Source: an uncultured Lachnospiraceae bacterium (GTDB taxonomy: Bacteria > Bacillota > Clostridia > Lachnospirales > Lachnospiraceae). From it: a DNA stretch of 10,378 nt. Every line of letters begins with the position of its first letter. Positions within the stretch are counted from its first letter, which is position 1. The notes beneath the pieces were generated by a model that worked only from the letters and a program-made list of their open reading frames with translations, searched no databases and was not told the origin of the DNA. This document shows positions 1 through 6,394 of the stretch, piece by piece. The position numbers and the translations under genes were made by a program. Location of the stretch: positions 1 through 10,378 of the forward strand of contig CAMQOJ010000116.1 in NCBI GenBank assembly GCA_947003375.1. The letters run 5' to 3'.

Positions 1-1129
1 CCAGATATCCGCTGATCAAAGGCGGCATCGCCCAATGCACCTCCGTTACAACCCGGGCAACCAGACCGAGAGACATCGCACTCCATGAAACCAGCGTTAT
101 CGTGAGCGGCGTGAGCAAAAAAGGGATCAGCAAAATGGGGTTCAGGATTACAGGAAAGCCGAACAATATAATTTCATTCATGTTGAAGAGTGCGAATACA
201 CCGCCCATTTTGGCGATGCTGCGCATATACCGGCTCCTGGCAATGATCAACACTGCGATGATGATGCACAGCGATGTGCCCGCTCCCCCCATAAATACAA
301 AAGTATCCAGAAAGCCCTTGCTGATAATGTCAAGCTGTTCGTTAAAAGCATCGTGATTCAAGGCATATTGGCTGGTATTATGGATGAGATTCTCGCCGAA
401 GGCGCTGACCATGATGCTGTCCATCACATTTCCGCCATGAATACCGAAGAACCAGAAAATATGAATGCCAAATACCAGTAACAAGGTACCGCCCAGTCCG
501 CCTCCATCGGCCGCTGAAAAAAGAAGCGACAGGGCAGTATAAATCCACTCGTCAACCCCTTTGCCGGAGGTCGTCAATACGATGCCGTTTGTGAGGGCAA
601 TGCAGAAAATGGACAGCGTGACGGGGAAAAGAGCCTCGAACATTTGCCGCACCTCCTCCGCCGTATCCTCCGAAATATTGATTTTAAGCCTGGAAAAGGC
701 ATGGTACAGCTCGGTGGCCAGAATCGCGATTAAAATAGCTCCGAAAAGCCCGCTGGAACCCAATTGGCTCAGCGAGATGCCGCCATCCGAGGTTGTAACG
801 CAAATGGTCAGATAGGCGGATACACTTGTGAGGGCTGAGAGCGTACCGTTCAGTTTATAGGCATTACCGAGATAATAGCCCAAAGTCCATGCAATCAAAA
901 TCGCCATGATGGCTGTGCTGCCCAGCCAAATCGCGCCATTTACCGCCCGGATCATCTGTCCAGCCGGGGTGGACAGACCTGCCTGCACTATGTCAATGGG
1001 CATATTATTGATCAGCGATGCTATAGAACCCAGGATGATTACCGGCAGCGTGATGGTAAACGCTTTTTTAATAGAGATGATATAACGGTTTTGGAATAGT
1101 CTGTCAGCTGCCTGCAAGATGTTTTCCAT
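1..1129 (-). CDS. PTS sugar transporter EIIC (cellobiose/lactose CelB family), 3' end outside window
   Basis: Membrane permease of a phosphoenolpyruvate-dependent sugar phosphotransferase system; EIIC carries the sugar across the membrane while EIIB phosphorylates it. 376 residues are visible, against roughly 420-450 usual for the CelB (TIGR00410-type) family, so only the C-terminus is missing. Family landmarks: many hydrophobic segments, FGIHGGNV with the conserved His (H231), GGAGTS (281-286) and MNEIILFGFPVILNP (N318-E319), resembling the CelB NEPIIFG-IVLNP signature. The start at 1129 is chosen because AGGAGG (1137-1142) lies 7 bases upstream; an ATG at 1135 would be too close to it. No EIIA or EIIB is seen here; partners would lie beyond the left edge or elsewhere. 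Base composition looks more AT-rich than the genes to the right. Sugar is likely a beta-glucoside or diacetylchitobiose-like disaccharide, by family only. Confidence 0.9.
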   Translation of the reverse strand, partial: MENILQAADRLFQNRYIISIKKAFTITLPVIILGSIASLINNMPIDIVQAGLSTPAGQMIRAVNGAIWLGSTAIMAILIAWTLGYYLGNAYKLNGTLSALTSVSAYLTICVTTSDGGISLSQLGSSGLFGAILIAILATELYHAFSRLKINISEDTAEEVRQMFEALFPVTLSIFCIALTNGIVLTTSGKGVDEWIYTALSLLFSAADGGGLGGTLLLVFGIHIFWFFGIHGGNVMDSIMVSAFGENLIHNTSQYALNHDAFNEQLDIISKGFLDTFVFMGGAGTSLCIIIAVLIIARSRYMRSIAKMGGVFALFNMNEIILFGFPVILNPILLIPFLLTPLTITLVSWSAMSLGLVARVVTEVHWAMPPLISGYL

Positions 1130-1170
1130 GGTCATTCCTCCTAATATTAATCCACGCCCCCACGCAGGAG

Positions 1171-1206
1171 ATGACATATTATAGCATAACCAATGGTTGT
1201 GTTCAA
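1171..1206 (-). promoter_or_regulatory. Promoter of the PTS EIIC gene
   Basis: On the minus strand TTGAAC (1206-1201) is followed after 17 bases by a perfect TATAAT (1183-1178), which is also preceded by TGC, giving an extended -10. Predicted transcription start is near 1171, leaving a leader of about 40 bases that ends in the AGGAGG site. The -35 hexamer falls inside the open frame of the transposase fragment, so the promoter spans the boundary of the decayed element. Confidence 0.7.
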
Positions 1207-1402
1207 GTACATTTCCCTGGCCTTCTCCATCTTCCCGGGGAACCAGAACGGGCAGCAGTCCCTTAAGCCATTGGAGAAGACAATCCTCCAGAGATCTGGC
1301 CACTCTAAATTTATCTACTGCTGTGATGCAGGGCTGGGCTCGGAAGGCAACCGTGAGTTCAACCACATGGGGGAAAGGTCGTTCATCGTGACACAGTCCA
1401 TT
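1193..1402 (+). mobile_element. IS1634-family transposase internal fragment (remnant)
   Basis: About 65 codons from the middle of a DDE transposase of the IS1634/IS4-like group. The residues LAFSIFPGN, SLKPLEK, KFIYCCDAGLGS and RSFIVTQSI match the region around the second catalytic Asp (the D of CDAGL) as I know it from Clostridia. The N-terminal part, the C-terminal part and both IS ends are missing. No convincing ribosome binding site precedes the first ATG. Homology seems to begin near 1208 and breaks off right after TQSI, where intact relatives continue with KKL. The frame then runs without a stop into RarA sequence, so this is a deletion scar, not a mobile unit. Confidence 0.75.
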
Positions 1403-1765
1403 AATTTCAACGGCATGCCCGAGTGCAACCTGAACCTGGCCCAGGCCGTGGTGTACCTGTCCCTGGCCCCCCGCTCCAATGCCCTGTACCGCGCCTATGA
1501 GACGGCGAAGATCGACGCCAGGAACCAGTTGGCCGAGCCTGTGCCCCTGAACATGCGCAATGCGCCCACATCGCTGATGGAGGAGCTGCATTACGGGGAA
1601 GGGTACACTTATGCACATGACACCGAAGAGAAAATCGCCCGGATGACCTGCCTGCCGGAGCGTTTGGAGGGCAGGCGGTACTACCTGCCCACGGAGGAGG
1701 GGACGGAGAAGGTATGGAAGGAGCGGCTGGAGCGCAGCAGGGCGTTCCGGCTGGTGGAAACTTAA
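1403..1765 (+). pseudogene. rarA: RarA/MgsA (replication-associated recombination protein A) C-terminal fragment
   Basis: RarA is an AAA+ ATPase of the clamp-loader/RuvB-like group acting at stalled replication forks. Only about the last 115 of roughly 440 residues remain. They begin at GMPECNLNLAQAVVYLSLAPRSNA and include PVPLNMRNAPTSLMEEL, GYTYAHD and LPERLEGRRYYLPTEEG, all hallmarks of the RarA C-terminal oligomerisation domain. The AAA+ module with Walker A and B is absent. The fragment is fused in frame to the transposase remnant upstream, and its stop lies 11 bases from the stop of the convergent UroD-like gene. Without ATPase domain and start signal it is best treated as a pseudogene. 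A complete rarA may exist elsewhere in the genome. Confidence 0.8.
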
Positions 1766-1776
1766 GAGGTCCGTTT

Positions 1777-2757
1777 TTATCCGAAATTCCGTTTATAATC
1801 CTCGTAATTTCCGTATCCCTTCCAGATATCCATCATCATCTCATAGCGCTCCAGGGAAAGCCCCGTATACGCGCAGTTAGAGGTGCAGAAGATGTATCCG
1901 CCGCCCTCCGCCATGCCCTCCCGCAGGGAGCGGAGCACGTCCTGCCTGCACTCCTCATCCGTTCCGGTCTGGAGCAGGCCGCAGTTCACGTTTCCTGCCA
2001 GGGCGATTCCGTTTCCGATAATCTTCCTCACCTCGGGGATGGATACCCCTCCCTGGGGATCCAGGGAATGGATGGCATCCGGCCCGCAGTCCGCAATCTG
2101 CTTTACGATGGGCATGATGTTCCCGTCCGTATGCTTGATGGTGTAATAGCCCATCTTCCTGTACTCCGTGATGACCTCTCTCAGGTAGGGGACAATGATC
2201 TCATCGAATATCTCCGGGCTGAAAAAAGGGTTCACGTTAAAGCAGTAATCCGAACAGAGGGCGAAGCCGTCCAGCAGATGCCCCCTCTCGTCCAGCTTCC
2301 GGGCGAACTCCAGCGCCTGCTCCACCCGGATTTCGGACTCCTCGTTCATCTTCTCCGGTTCTTCGTACATCCGTGTGGAGAATTCCATCATACTCTCTCC
2401 GTCCGGGATGGCCCAGGTGGGATCGCCGTGGGCCATGATGTAATACTCGTCCCCGCTCTTCTCCCGAATCAGCTCCAGGAGCCACTGGGTCTCCTCCAGC
2501 CCGCCCGGATTGGGATGGACGAATATGGCGCTGTGGCCATAGGCTCTGGCAGTGTCTATGTAGAGCTGCGCCACCTCGTTCATGTGCAGGCTTTTTTCCG
2601 AAGCGCTCATCTGGTTCCACTGGGAATAATAGCGGTGCGAGGGATGCACCTTCCCGAACTTCTCCATAGTCAGGAAGAATACCAGCTCAAAGGTGGGCAC
2701 CTGTCCTCCTATCTTCTCGCATTTCAATGTCCTGATAAATCTTTCACGATTGGTCAT
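1777..2757 (-). CDS. UroD/MtaA-like (uroporphyrinogen decarboxylase domain) protein, probable methyltransferase-type
   Basis: A 326-residue TIM-barrel protein of the uroporphyrinogen-decarboxylase superfamily. Visible landmarks are IKHTDGNIMPIVKQIADCGPDAIHSLDP (207-234, with H209, D211 and H230), ALAGNVNCGLLQTGTDEE (252-269) and GGGYIFCTSN (285-294). The order DGN, IHSLDP, GNVN, GGGYI is typical of MtaA/CmuA-like members, which transfer methyl groups between corrinoid proteins and thiol cofactors, and of the many uncharacterised paralogues in Clostridia. The N-terminal arginine-rich motif of true HemE is missing, so haem synthesis is unlikely. The start at 2757 (MTNRERF) follows AAAGGAG; the frame stays open further upstream but without a better start. 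No corrinoid protein gene is next to it, so the substrate is unknown. It lies downstream of and on the same strand as the cysteine-rich gene, with a 186-base gap containing a long inverted repeat. Confidence 0.8.
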   Translation of the reverse strand: MTNRERFIRTLKCEKIGGQVPTFELVFFLTMEKFGKVHPSHRYYSQWNQMSASEKSLHMNEVAQLYIDTARAYGHSAIFVHPNPGGLEETQWLLELIREKSGDEYYIMAHGDPTWAIPDGESMMEFSTRMYEEPEKMNEESEIRVEQALEFARKLDERGHLLDGFALCSDYCFNVNPFFSPEIFDEIIVPYLREVITEYRKMGYYTIKHTDGNIMPIVKQIADCGPDAIHSLDPQGGVSIPEVRKIIGNGIALAGNVNCGLLQTGTDEECRQDVLRSLREGMAEGGGYIFCTSNCAYTGLSLERYEMMMDIWKGYGNYEDYKRNFG

Positions 2758-2780
2758 TTTCTGTTCTTCTCCTTTCACGC

Positions 2781-2831
2781 TCCAGGGCTGTCCGGGGATA
2801 TGGCTGAAATGAACGGCCGGACAGCCCTGGA
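2781..2831 (-). promoter_or_regulatory. Perfect 15-bp inverted repeat upstream of the UroD-like gene
   Basis: Arms at 2781-2795 and 2817-2831 are exactly complementary (TCCAGGGCTGTCCGG and its reverse complement) with a 21-base spacer. On the minus strand the second arm ends about 23 bases before the UroD-like start codon, and the ribosome binding site follows directly. Neither strand has a T-run after the stem, so it is not a standard intrinsic terminator. It could be an RNA hairpin that shields or protects the mRNA 5' end or separates expression of the two minus-strand genes, or an operator for a dimeric regulator. Confidence 0.6.
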
Positions 2832-2943
2832 TTCCTTGATGCCGGCCGCCTATGAGCGCTTTTCCGACAGATAGCTTTCTGCGCGGGAACCGGGCGTCTA
2901 CACAGGAAGCGGCAGTGACTGCCAAAAGCCCCCCGAACCCGCC

Positions 2944-4062
2944 TCAGCCCCCAAGTTCCCGCAGCCCTTCCAGCACCGCCAGGTCATTGTCGAATACGGT
3001 CTGCCACAGCCTTCTCAGTTCAGCCCTGTTGCCCAGGAGGTTGCGTCCCCCTTCCGGACCGGCCCTGTACCCTGTCTGCGGCCCGCAGTCCAGCAGAGAC
3101 CAGATCTTCCAGCAGATGCCATGGGTCTCGTCATTGTCCGCCTGTATATAGCGCGTGAAGAACAGCCTGGACAATCTCTCTCCCATAGCGGCATCATTGT
3201 GGAGCCGATACAGCAGATTGTCCCTGCTGCAGAACGCTTCCGCCGCATGCCATCTGGCTTCCACCGGCACTCCCGCCATCATGCATAGGACCGATGCATG
3301 AAACTGCGCGTTTTCCGCGTCCGCATCGTCGATCAGGCCGAAGACTTCCCTCCGGAAGCCCTCTCTTGCGGGATTGGAAAGGGTCTGAATCATCCGTGCC
3401 AGAACATCTCCGAAGGAGACTGCCGGCGCTTTCGTACCCGTTATGATTATCCCATCCCTGTAGCTGCTATGCCAGTCCTCCAGAATGAATTCGTCGCCAT
3501 CGTATCTGGCGAATCCGGACAGGTAATGCTGGTACGAATCGATTCCCCTGAGACTGTCGCCATCATATCCCGTGACTACCGACCATGCCGTGTCAGGGCC
3601 GAACAGGAAGCGGCCGCCAAGGCGGACCGGAACGGGAAATCCCCTGTCAATCGAAGCTTTTATGTCCTCCAGGATACGCTCTCTGTCCTCCGCGGGATCC
3701 GGACGCCGCCAGGCGCAGCCACACAGATTCATGATATAGCCTATGAAGCCGTCGTCCCACCGCCAGCCCTTGTCCACTCCCGGCAATGTATGTCCGCTCA
3801 CTTCGTCATCCTCAGGATAGTCAAAACAAAATGCCGTGCCGGTGGCGGTCAACAGACAATGGTACAGCATCAGCCCATGGTTCTGAAGGACAGTCTTATG
3901 ACAGCCGCCACAGTGGACGCAGTGCTTTCCCTGTTGCGCGCACCAGTATGGAGTTTCTTCCCTATATCCCAATACGGGCAGCAGTGCGGAAGAAATGGCG
4001 CAGAAAAAGGAATCGTTCTGAGCATCGAAGGGATAATTCACAATCCCTGTCAGTTTTTTCAT
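2944..4062 (-). CDS. Cysteine-rich protein of unknown function, weakly C39/BtrH-like N-terminal half
   Basis: A 372-residue soluble protein that I do not assign to a named family. Its N-terminus, NYPFDAQNDSFFCAISSAL (C21), and the later stretch PVPVRLGG...AWSVVTGYDGD (143-169) resemble the layout of papain-like C39/BtrH folds, with a Cys helix followed by a strand usually reading HxVVVxGYD. Here the expected His is Ala159, so if the fold is right this may be a pseudo-enzyme. A cluster C48-x2-C51-x2-C54-H55 and further cysteines (C41, C69, C79, C114, C116) suggest metal or cofactor binding. The C-terminal half is helical and charged. There is no signal peptide or membrane segment. The start at 4062 follows AAAGGAGA at good spacing; the frame is open upstream to 4311 but without a ribosome site. 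It precedes the UroD-like gene on the same strand. Confidence 0.7.
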   Translation of the reverse strand: MKKLTGIVNYPFDAQNDSFFCAISSALLPVLGYREETPYWCAQQGKHCVHCGGCHKTVLQNHGLMLYHCLLTATGTAFCFDYPEDDEVSGHTLPGVDKGWRWDDGFIGYIMNLCGCAWRRPDPAEDRERILEDIKASIDRGFPVPVRLGGRFLFGPDTAWSVVTGYDGDSLRGIDSYQHYLSGFARYDGDEFILEDWHSSYRDGIIITGTKAPAVSFGDVLARMIQTLSNPAREGFRREVFGLIDDADAENAQFHASVLCMMAGVPVEARWHAAEAFCSRDNLLYRLHNDAAMGERLSRLFFTRYIQADNDETHGICWKIWSLLDCGPQTGYRAGPEGGRNLLGNRAELRRLWQTVFDNDLAVLEGLRELGG

Positions 4063-4208
4063 GGCAGTTCTCCTTTCCATCAGCTTTCCCCAAGAATCCG
4101 GAGCCCCGGGCCACTTTGTGAGGATTGATTCACAGTCCGCTGCTGCCGATGCCGTGGACACAGGGCGGCGCGTCAGCAGGATTCCATCCGGCAGAATCGC
4201 CATAGTTA

Positions 4209-4245
4209 TGGACACAGCGGCTTTGTCTATGATATAATAATTGCA
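4209..4245 (+). promoter_or_regulatory. Promoter for the MalY-like gene
   Basis: TGGACA (4209-4214), 18 bases of spacer, then perfect TATAAT (4233-4238) preceded by TGA, an extended -10. The predicted start near 4245 gives a leader of about 70 bases. Confidence 0.65.
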
Positions 4246-4265
4246 CATAACAGACATTGTGTCAA
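4230..4265 (-). promoter_or_regulatory. Promoter for the cysteine-rich gene
   Basis: A perfect TTGACA on the minus strand (4265-4260) is followed after 17 bases by AATTAT (4242-4237), matching the -10 consensus at 4 of 6 bases. Predicted start is near 4230, giving an untranslated leader of about 165 bases. It overlaps the divergent promoter of the MalY-like gene and lies within the CATTGT/ACAATG dyad. Confidence 0.5.
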
Positions 4266-4270
4266 CAATG
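4255..4270. promoter_or_regulatory. CATTGT-GTCA-ACAATG dyad, candidate operator of the divergent promoters
   Basis: Six-base perfect arms at 4255-4260 and 4265-4270 with a 4-base centre. The dyad covers the -35 of the minus-strand promoter and sits just after the predicted start of the plus-strand promoter, a position from which one bound regulator could block both. It could alternatively act as a small hairpin at the 5' end of the MalY-like mRNA. No regulator gene for it is obvious in the window. Confidence 0.4.
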
Positions 4271-4316
4271 GGAAAGTACAAAAAGAAAGTACAAGAAAAG
4301 AAAGGATGCACTCAAG

Positions 4317-5522
4317 ATGAAATACGATTTTACATCAATCCTAAACCGCAAAAACATGGACGCCATCGCCGTGGACGCCCTGGGCCACGGCACCGCCCCC
4401 GGCGCGCCCAAGGAGGGCTTCGACCCCATCCCCATGTGGGTGGCGGACATGAATTTCCCCACCGTCCCCACAGTGCAGGAAGCGATCATCGCCCGCGCAA
4501 AGGAGCCTCATTTCGGCTACTTCTCCCCCAGGGAGGAATACCTGGACGCGATCGTCCGGTGGCAGGAGACCCGCAACGGCGCCACGGGCCTCACCAGGGA
4601 ATGCATCGGCTATGAGAACGGCGTGCTGGGCGGCGTGGTCAGCGCCCTGAACCTGTTCTGTTCCAGAGGGGACAATGTGCTCCTCCACTCCCCCACCTAT
4701 GTGGGCTTTACCGGATCCCTGGGCAACAATGGCTACAGAATCGTCCACAGCCCGCTGGTTCTGGACGAGAACGGTACATACCGCATGGACTTTGCGGACA
4801 TGGAGAAGAAAATTACGGAAAACAGCATTCATGCCGCCGTGTTCTGTTCCCCCCACAATCCCTGCGGCCGTGTCTGGGAGAGATGGGAAGTGGAGCAGTT
4901 CATGGAGCTGTGCCGGAAGCACGACGTGATGGTGGTCTCCGATGAAATCTGGTCGGACATCATCCTGGAAGGGTATAAGCATGTGCCCACCCAGAGCGTC
5001 AGCGAGGATGCCAGGAACCGCACCATAGCAATCTACGCGCCCTCCAAGACCTTCAACCTGGCAGGGCTGGTGGGCAGCTACCATATCATCTACAACAAGG
5101 CCCTCAGGGACCGGATGGACAAGGAGTCCTCCCTCTCCCATTACAACAGCATGAATGTCCTTTCCATGTATGCCCTGATCGGCGCTTATAAGCCTGAGGG
5201 CTACGAGTGGGTGGCCGAGCTGCGCCAGGTGATCACCGGCAATGTGGACTTTGCCTGCGCCTACATCGCGGAGCATTTCCACGGCGTGAAGGTCTCCAGG
5301 CCCCAGGGCACTTACATGCTGTTCCTGGACTGCACGGAGTGGTGCGAAGCCCATGGGAAGACCATCGATGAGCTGGAGCAGGCCGGATGGGACGTGGGCG
5401 TGGCCTGGCAGGACGGAAGGGCGTTCCACGGCCCCTGCCATATCCGCATGAACCTGGCCCTGCCCCTCTCCCGGGTGCAGGAGGCCTTCCACAGGCTGGA
5501 CAAGCACGTGTTCAACGCCTGA
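4317..5522 (+). CDS. MalY/PatB family PLP-dependent aminotransferase / cystathionine beta-lyase
   Basis: A 401-residue fold-type I PLP enzyme, normal length for the MalY/PatB group. These enzymes cleave C-S bonds of cystathionine, cysteine or cysteine conjugates to give pyruvate, ammonia and a thiol, and some act as aminotransferases. Landmarks: MWVADMNFPTVP near the N-terminus (40-51), SPHNPCGRVW (178-187, PLP-binding N181), VSDEIWSDI (207-215, D209 pairs with the PLP pyridine), YAPSKTFNLAG (240-250, Schiff-base K244) and the C-terminal substrate-carboxylate Arg in HIRMNLALP. The start at 4317 follows AAAGGA 10 bases upstream; an in-frame ATG at 4257 lacks such a site and would add a lysine-rich tail. 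It is transcribed divergently from the cysteine-rich gene. Likely role is sulphur amino-acid metabolism or release of thiols from conjugates. The family is certain; the exact substrate is not. Confidence 0.92.
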   Translation: MKYDFTSILNRKNMDAIAVDALGHGTAPGAPKEGFDPIPMWVADMNFPTVPTVQEAIIARAKEPHFGYFSPREEYLDAIVRWQETRNGATGLTRECIGYENGVLGGVVSALNLFCSRGDNVLLHSPTYVGFTGSLGNNGYRIVHSPLVLDENGTYRMDFADMEKKITENSIHAAVFCSPHNPCGRVWERWEVEQFMELCRKHDVMVVSDEIWSDIILEGYKHVPTQSVSEDARNRTIAIYAPSKTFNLAGLVGSYHIIYNKALRDRMDKESSLSHYNSMNVLSMYALIGAYKPEGYEWVAELRQVITGNVDFACAYIAEHFHGVKVSRPQGTYMLFLDCTEWCEAHGKTIDELEQAGWDVGVAWQDGRAFHGPCHIRMNLALPLSRVQEAFHRLDKHVFNA

Positions 5523-5573
5523 ACCGGAGGTACCTACTTCAGAGGCTTCAACTCCATGATTGCAAAGCAGAGG

Positions 5574-5604
5574 AAGGAAGATGACGAAGCATGGTTCCTT
5601 TTTT
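5574..5604 (+). terminator. Weak candidate terminator after the MalY-like gene
   Basis: AAGGAA (5574-5579) can pair with TTCCTT (5595-5600) around a 15-base loop and is followed by more T residues to 5604. The stem is short and GC-poor, so this is only a possibility. Confidence 0.3.
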
Positions 5605-5614
5605 CTGAAAGCGC

Positions 5615-5650
5615 TTGACAAGATGATGTGAATCGACCATAATGACTATA
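5615..5650 (+). promoter_or_regulatory. Promoter of the TetR-family gene
   Basis: Perfect TTGACA (5615-5620), 17-base spacer and CATAAT (5638-5643, 5 of 6). Predicted start near 5650. The candidate repressor operator begins at the last base of the -10 and covers the start site, as expected for autorepression. Confidence 0.75.
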
Positions 5651-5666
5651 AACACTTTTTCAGTCA
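5643..5666. promoter_or_regulatory. Candidate TetR operator 1 (autoregulation)
   Basis: A 24-bp dyad TGACTA-N12-CAGTCA. The outer five bases of each arm are exactly complementary. It shares the same half-sites and spacing with the dyad at 6348-6371 before the ABC genes, 16 of 24 positions being identical. It overlaps the -10 and start of the repressor promoter. Confidence 0.6.
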
Positions 5667-5682
5667 AACCGGGGGGATTAGA

Positions 5683-6270
5683 GTGCCGAAAAGCTATTCA
5701 GAGCAGGAGCGGGAGTATATCAGGAAGCGGTTGAAGGAAGAAGCGGCGGACTGCCTGGCCAGATATGGCGTCCGCCGCACCACAGTAGATGAAATCGTGA
5801 GACGGGTCAATATTCCCAAGGGGACTTTCTACCTCTTTTATCAGTCAAAGGAACTGCTTTTGTTTGATGTAATCCAGGAGCAGCAACAAATCATCAACCA
5901 CAGGCTGTTCCAGGCGATTTCCGAGATTGCCGGTACAAAGGTTTCAGCGGAGGAGTTGACCGACGCGATTTTCTCGTTCTATCAGATGGCAGAGGAAATG
6001 CCGATTTTGAAGCTGATTGGCACAGGCGAAGTGGAACTGCTTGCGCGGAAGCTCCCGCCGGAGGTGGTGCAGGCCCATCTGCAGGACGATACGGATACCA
6101 TCGGGGAAATGCTTGCGATGCTCCCTGTGAAGAAAGACGTGGACATAAATGTCGTCAGCGCCGCGTTCCACGCAGTCTATTACGCGACCCTGCACAAAGC
6201 GGAAATCGGGGAGGCTTATGACCAGGCGCTGCGCACCCTGATTTATGGCATAGTGGCGCAGCTTATCTGA
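5683..6270 (+). CDS. TetR/AcrR family transcriptional repressor
   Basis: A 195-residue one-domain-plus-ligand-pocket regulator of standard TetR length. The N-terminal DNA-binding module is at about residues 10-60, with the helix-turn-helix TTVDEIVRRVNIPKGTFYLFYQSKELLL typical of the family (33-60). The C-terminal part is helical and variable, and should bind the inducer and form the dimer. The start is a GTG at 5683, set by the G-rich site GGGGGGA 6 bases before it; no ATG fits. It has its own TTGACA promoter and lies 124 bases upstream of, and on the same strand as, the ABC transporter operon. Two matching dyads suggest that it represses both itself and the exporter, with release by a transported or toxic compound. 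The ligand cannot be read from sequence. Confidence 0.93.
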   Translation: MPKSYSEQEREYIRKRLKEEAADCLARYGVRRTTVDEIVRRVNIPKGTFYLFYQSKELLLFDVIQEQQQIINHRLFQAISEIAGTKVSAEELTDAIFSFYQMAEEMPILKLIGTGEVELLARKLPPEVVQAHLQDDTDTIGEMLAMLPVKKDVDINVVSAAFHAVYYATLHKAEIGEAYDQALRTLIYGIVAQLI

Positions 6271-6308
6271 ATCCACATTTGTATACTGTTTTCTATCTGT
6301 TGTCCAGA

Positions 6309-6331
6309 AAGTCCGGCAGGCGGCCGGACTT
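6309..6331 (+). repeat. Stem-loop between the repressor and the ABC operon
   Basis: AAGTCCGG (6309-6316) and CCGGACTT (6324-6331) form a perfect 8-bp stem with a 7-base loop. The following bases are TAAAAC, not a T-run, so it may only weaken read-through from the repressor gene or stabilise an mRNA end. Confidence 0.5.
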
Positions 6332-6347
6332 AAAACAGGGCTTTAAC

Positions 6348-6371
6348 TGACTATTCCGTTTGTTTTAGTCA
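6348..6371. promoter_or_regulatory. Candidate TetR operator 2 (ABC exporter leader)
   Basis: TGACTA-N12-TAGTCA, a dyad with six perfectly complementary bases on each side. It has the same half-sites and spacing as the dyad at 5643-5666. It ends one base before a -10-like TATAGT (6372-6377) and 9 bases before the AGGAGG ribosome site, so a bound repressor would cover the promoter of the transporter genes. No good -35 hexamer is visible at the proper distance. Confidence 0.6.
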
Positions 6372-6394
6372 TATAGTATAAGGAGGGCATTTCC

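Noticed and set aside
1714..2874. Long plus-strand open frame of 386 codons
   Set aside because: It is antisense to the UroD-like gene, has no ribosome site, and its protein is low-complexity with no family pattern.
2911..2923. GGCAGT-G-ACTGCC palindrome after the cysteine-rich gene
   Set aside because: Considered as a terminator, but the stem has only a one-base centre, which is too tight for an RNA hairpin, and no T-run follows on the minus strand.
2758..2925. N-terminal extension of the UroD-like gene by 56 codons
   Set aside because: It would translate through the inverted repeat; the family start and the AAAGGAG site fit 2757.
3298..4128. Plus-strand open frame of 276 codons
   Set aside because: Shadow of the cysteine-rich minus-strand gene; no start signal and no recognisable domain.
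4117..4134. TGTGA-N8-TCACA dyad resembling a CRP site
   Set aside because: The spacer is 8 rather than 6 bases, E. coli-type CRP control is not expected in Clostridia, and the half-sites are only 5 bases.
4155..4217. Direct repeat TGGACACAG (4155-4163 and 4209-4217)
   Set aside because: Nine bases, two copies, 54 bases apart; one copy is simply part of the -35 of the MalY-like promoter.
4063..4311. Upstream extension of the cysteine-rich gene by 83 codons
   Set aside because: The frame is open but crosses the promoter region, and only the ATG at 4062 has a good ribosome site.
4341..5621. Minus-strand open frame of 426 codons
   Set aside because: Antisense to the MalY-like gene, whose PLP motifs are unambiguous; the long frame is a by-product of high GC codon use.
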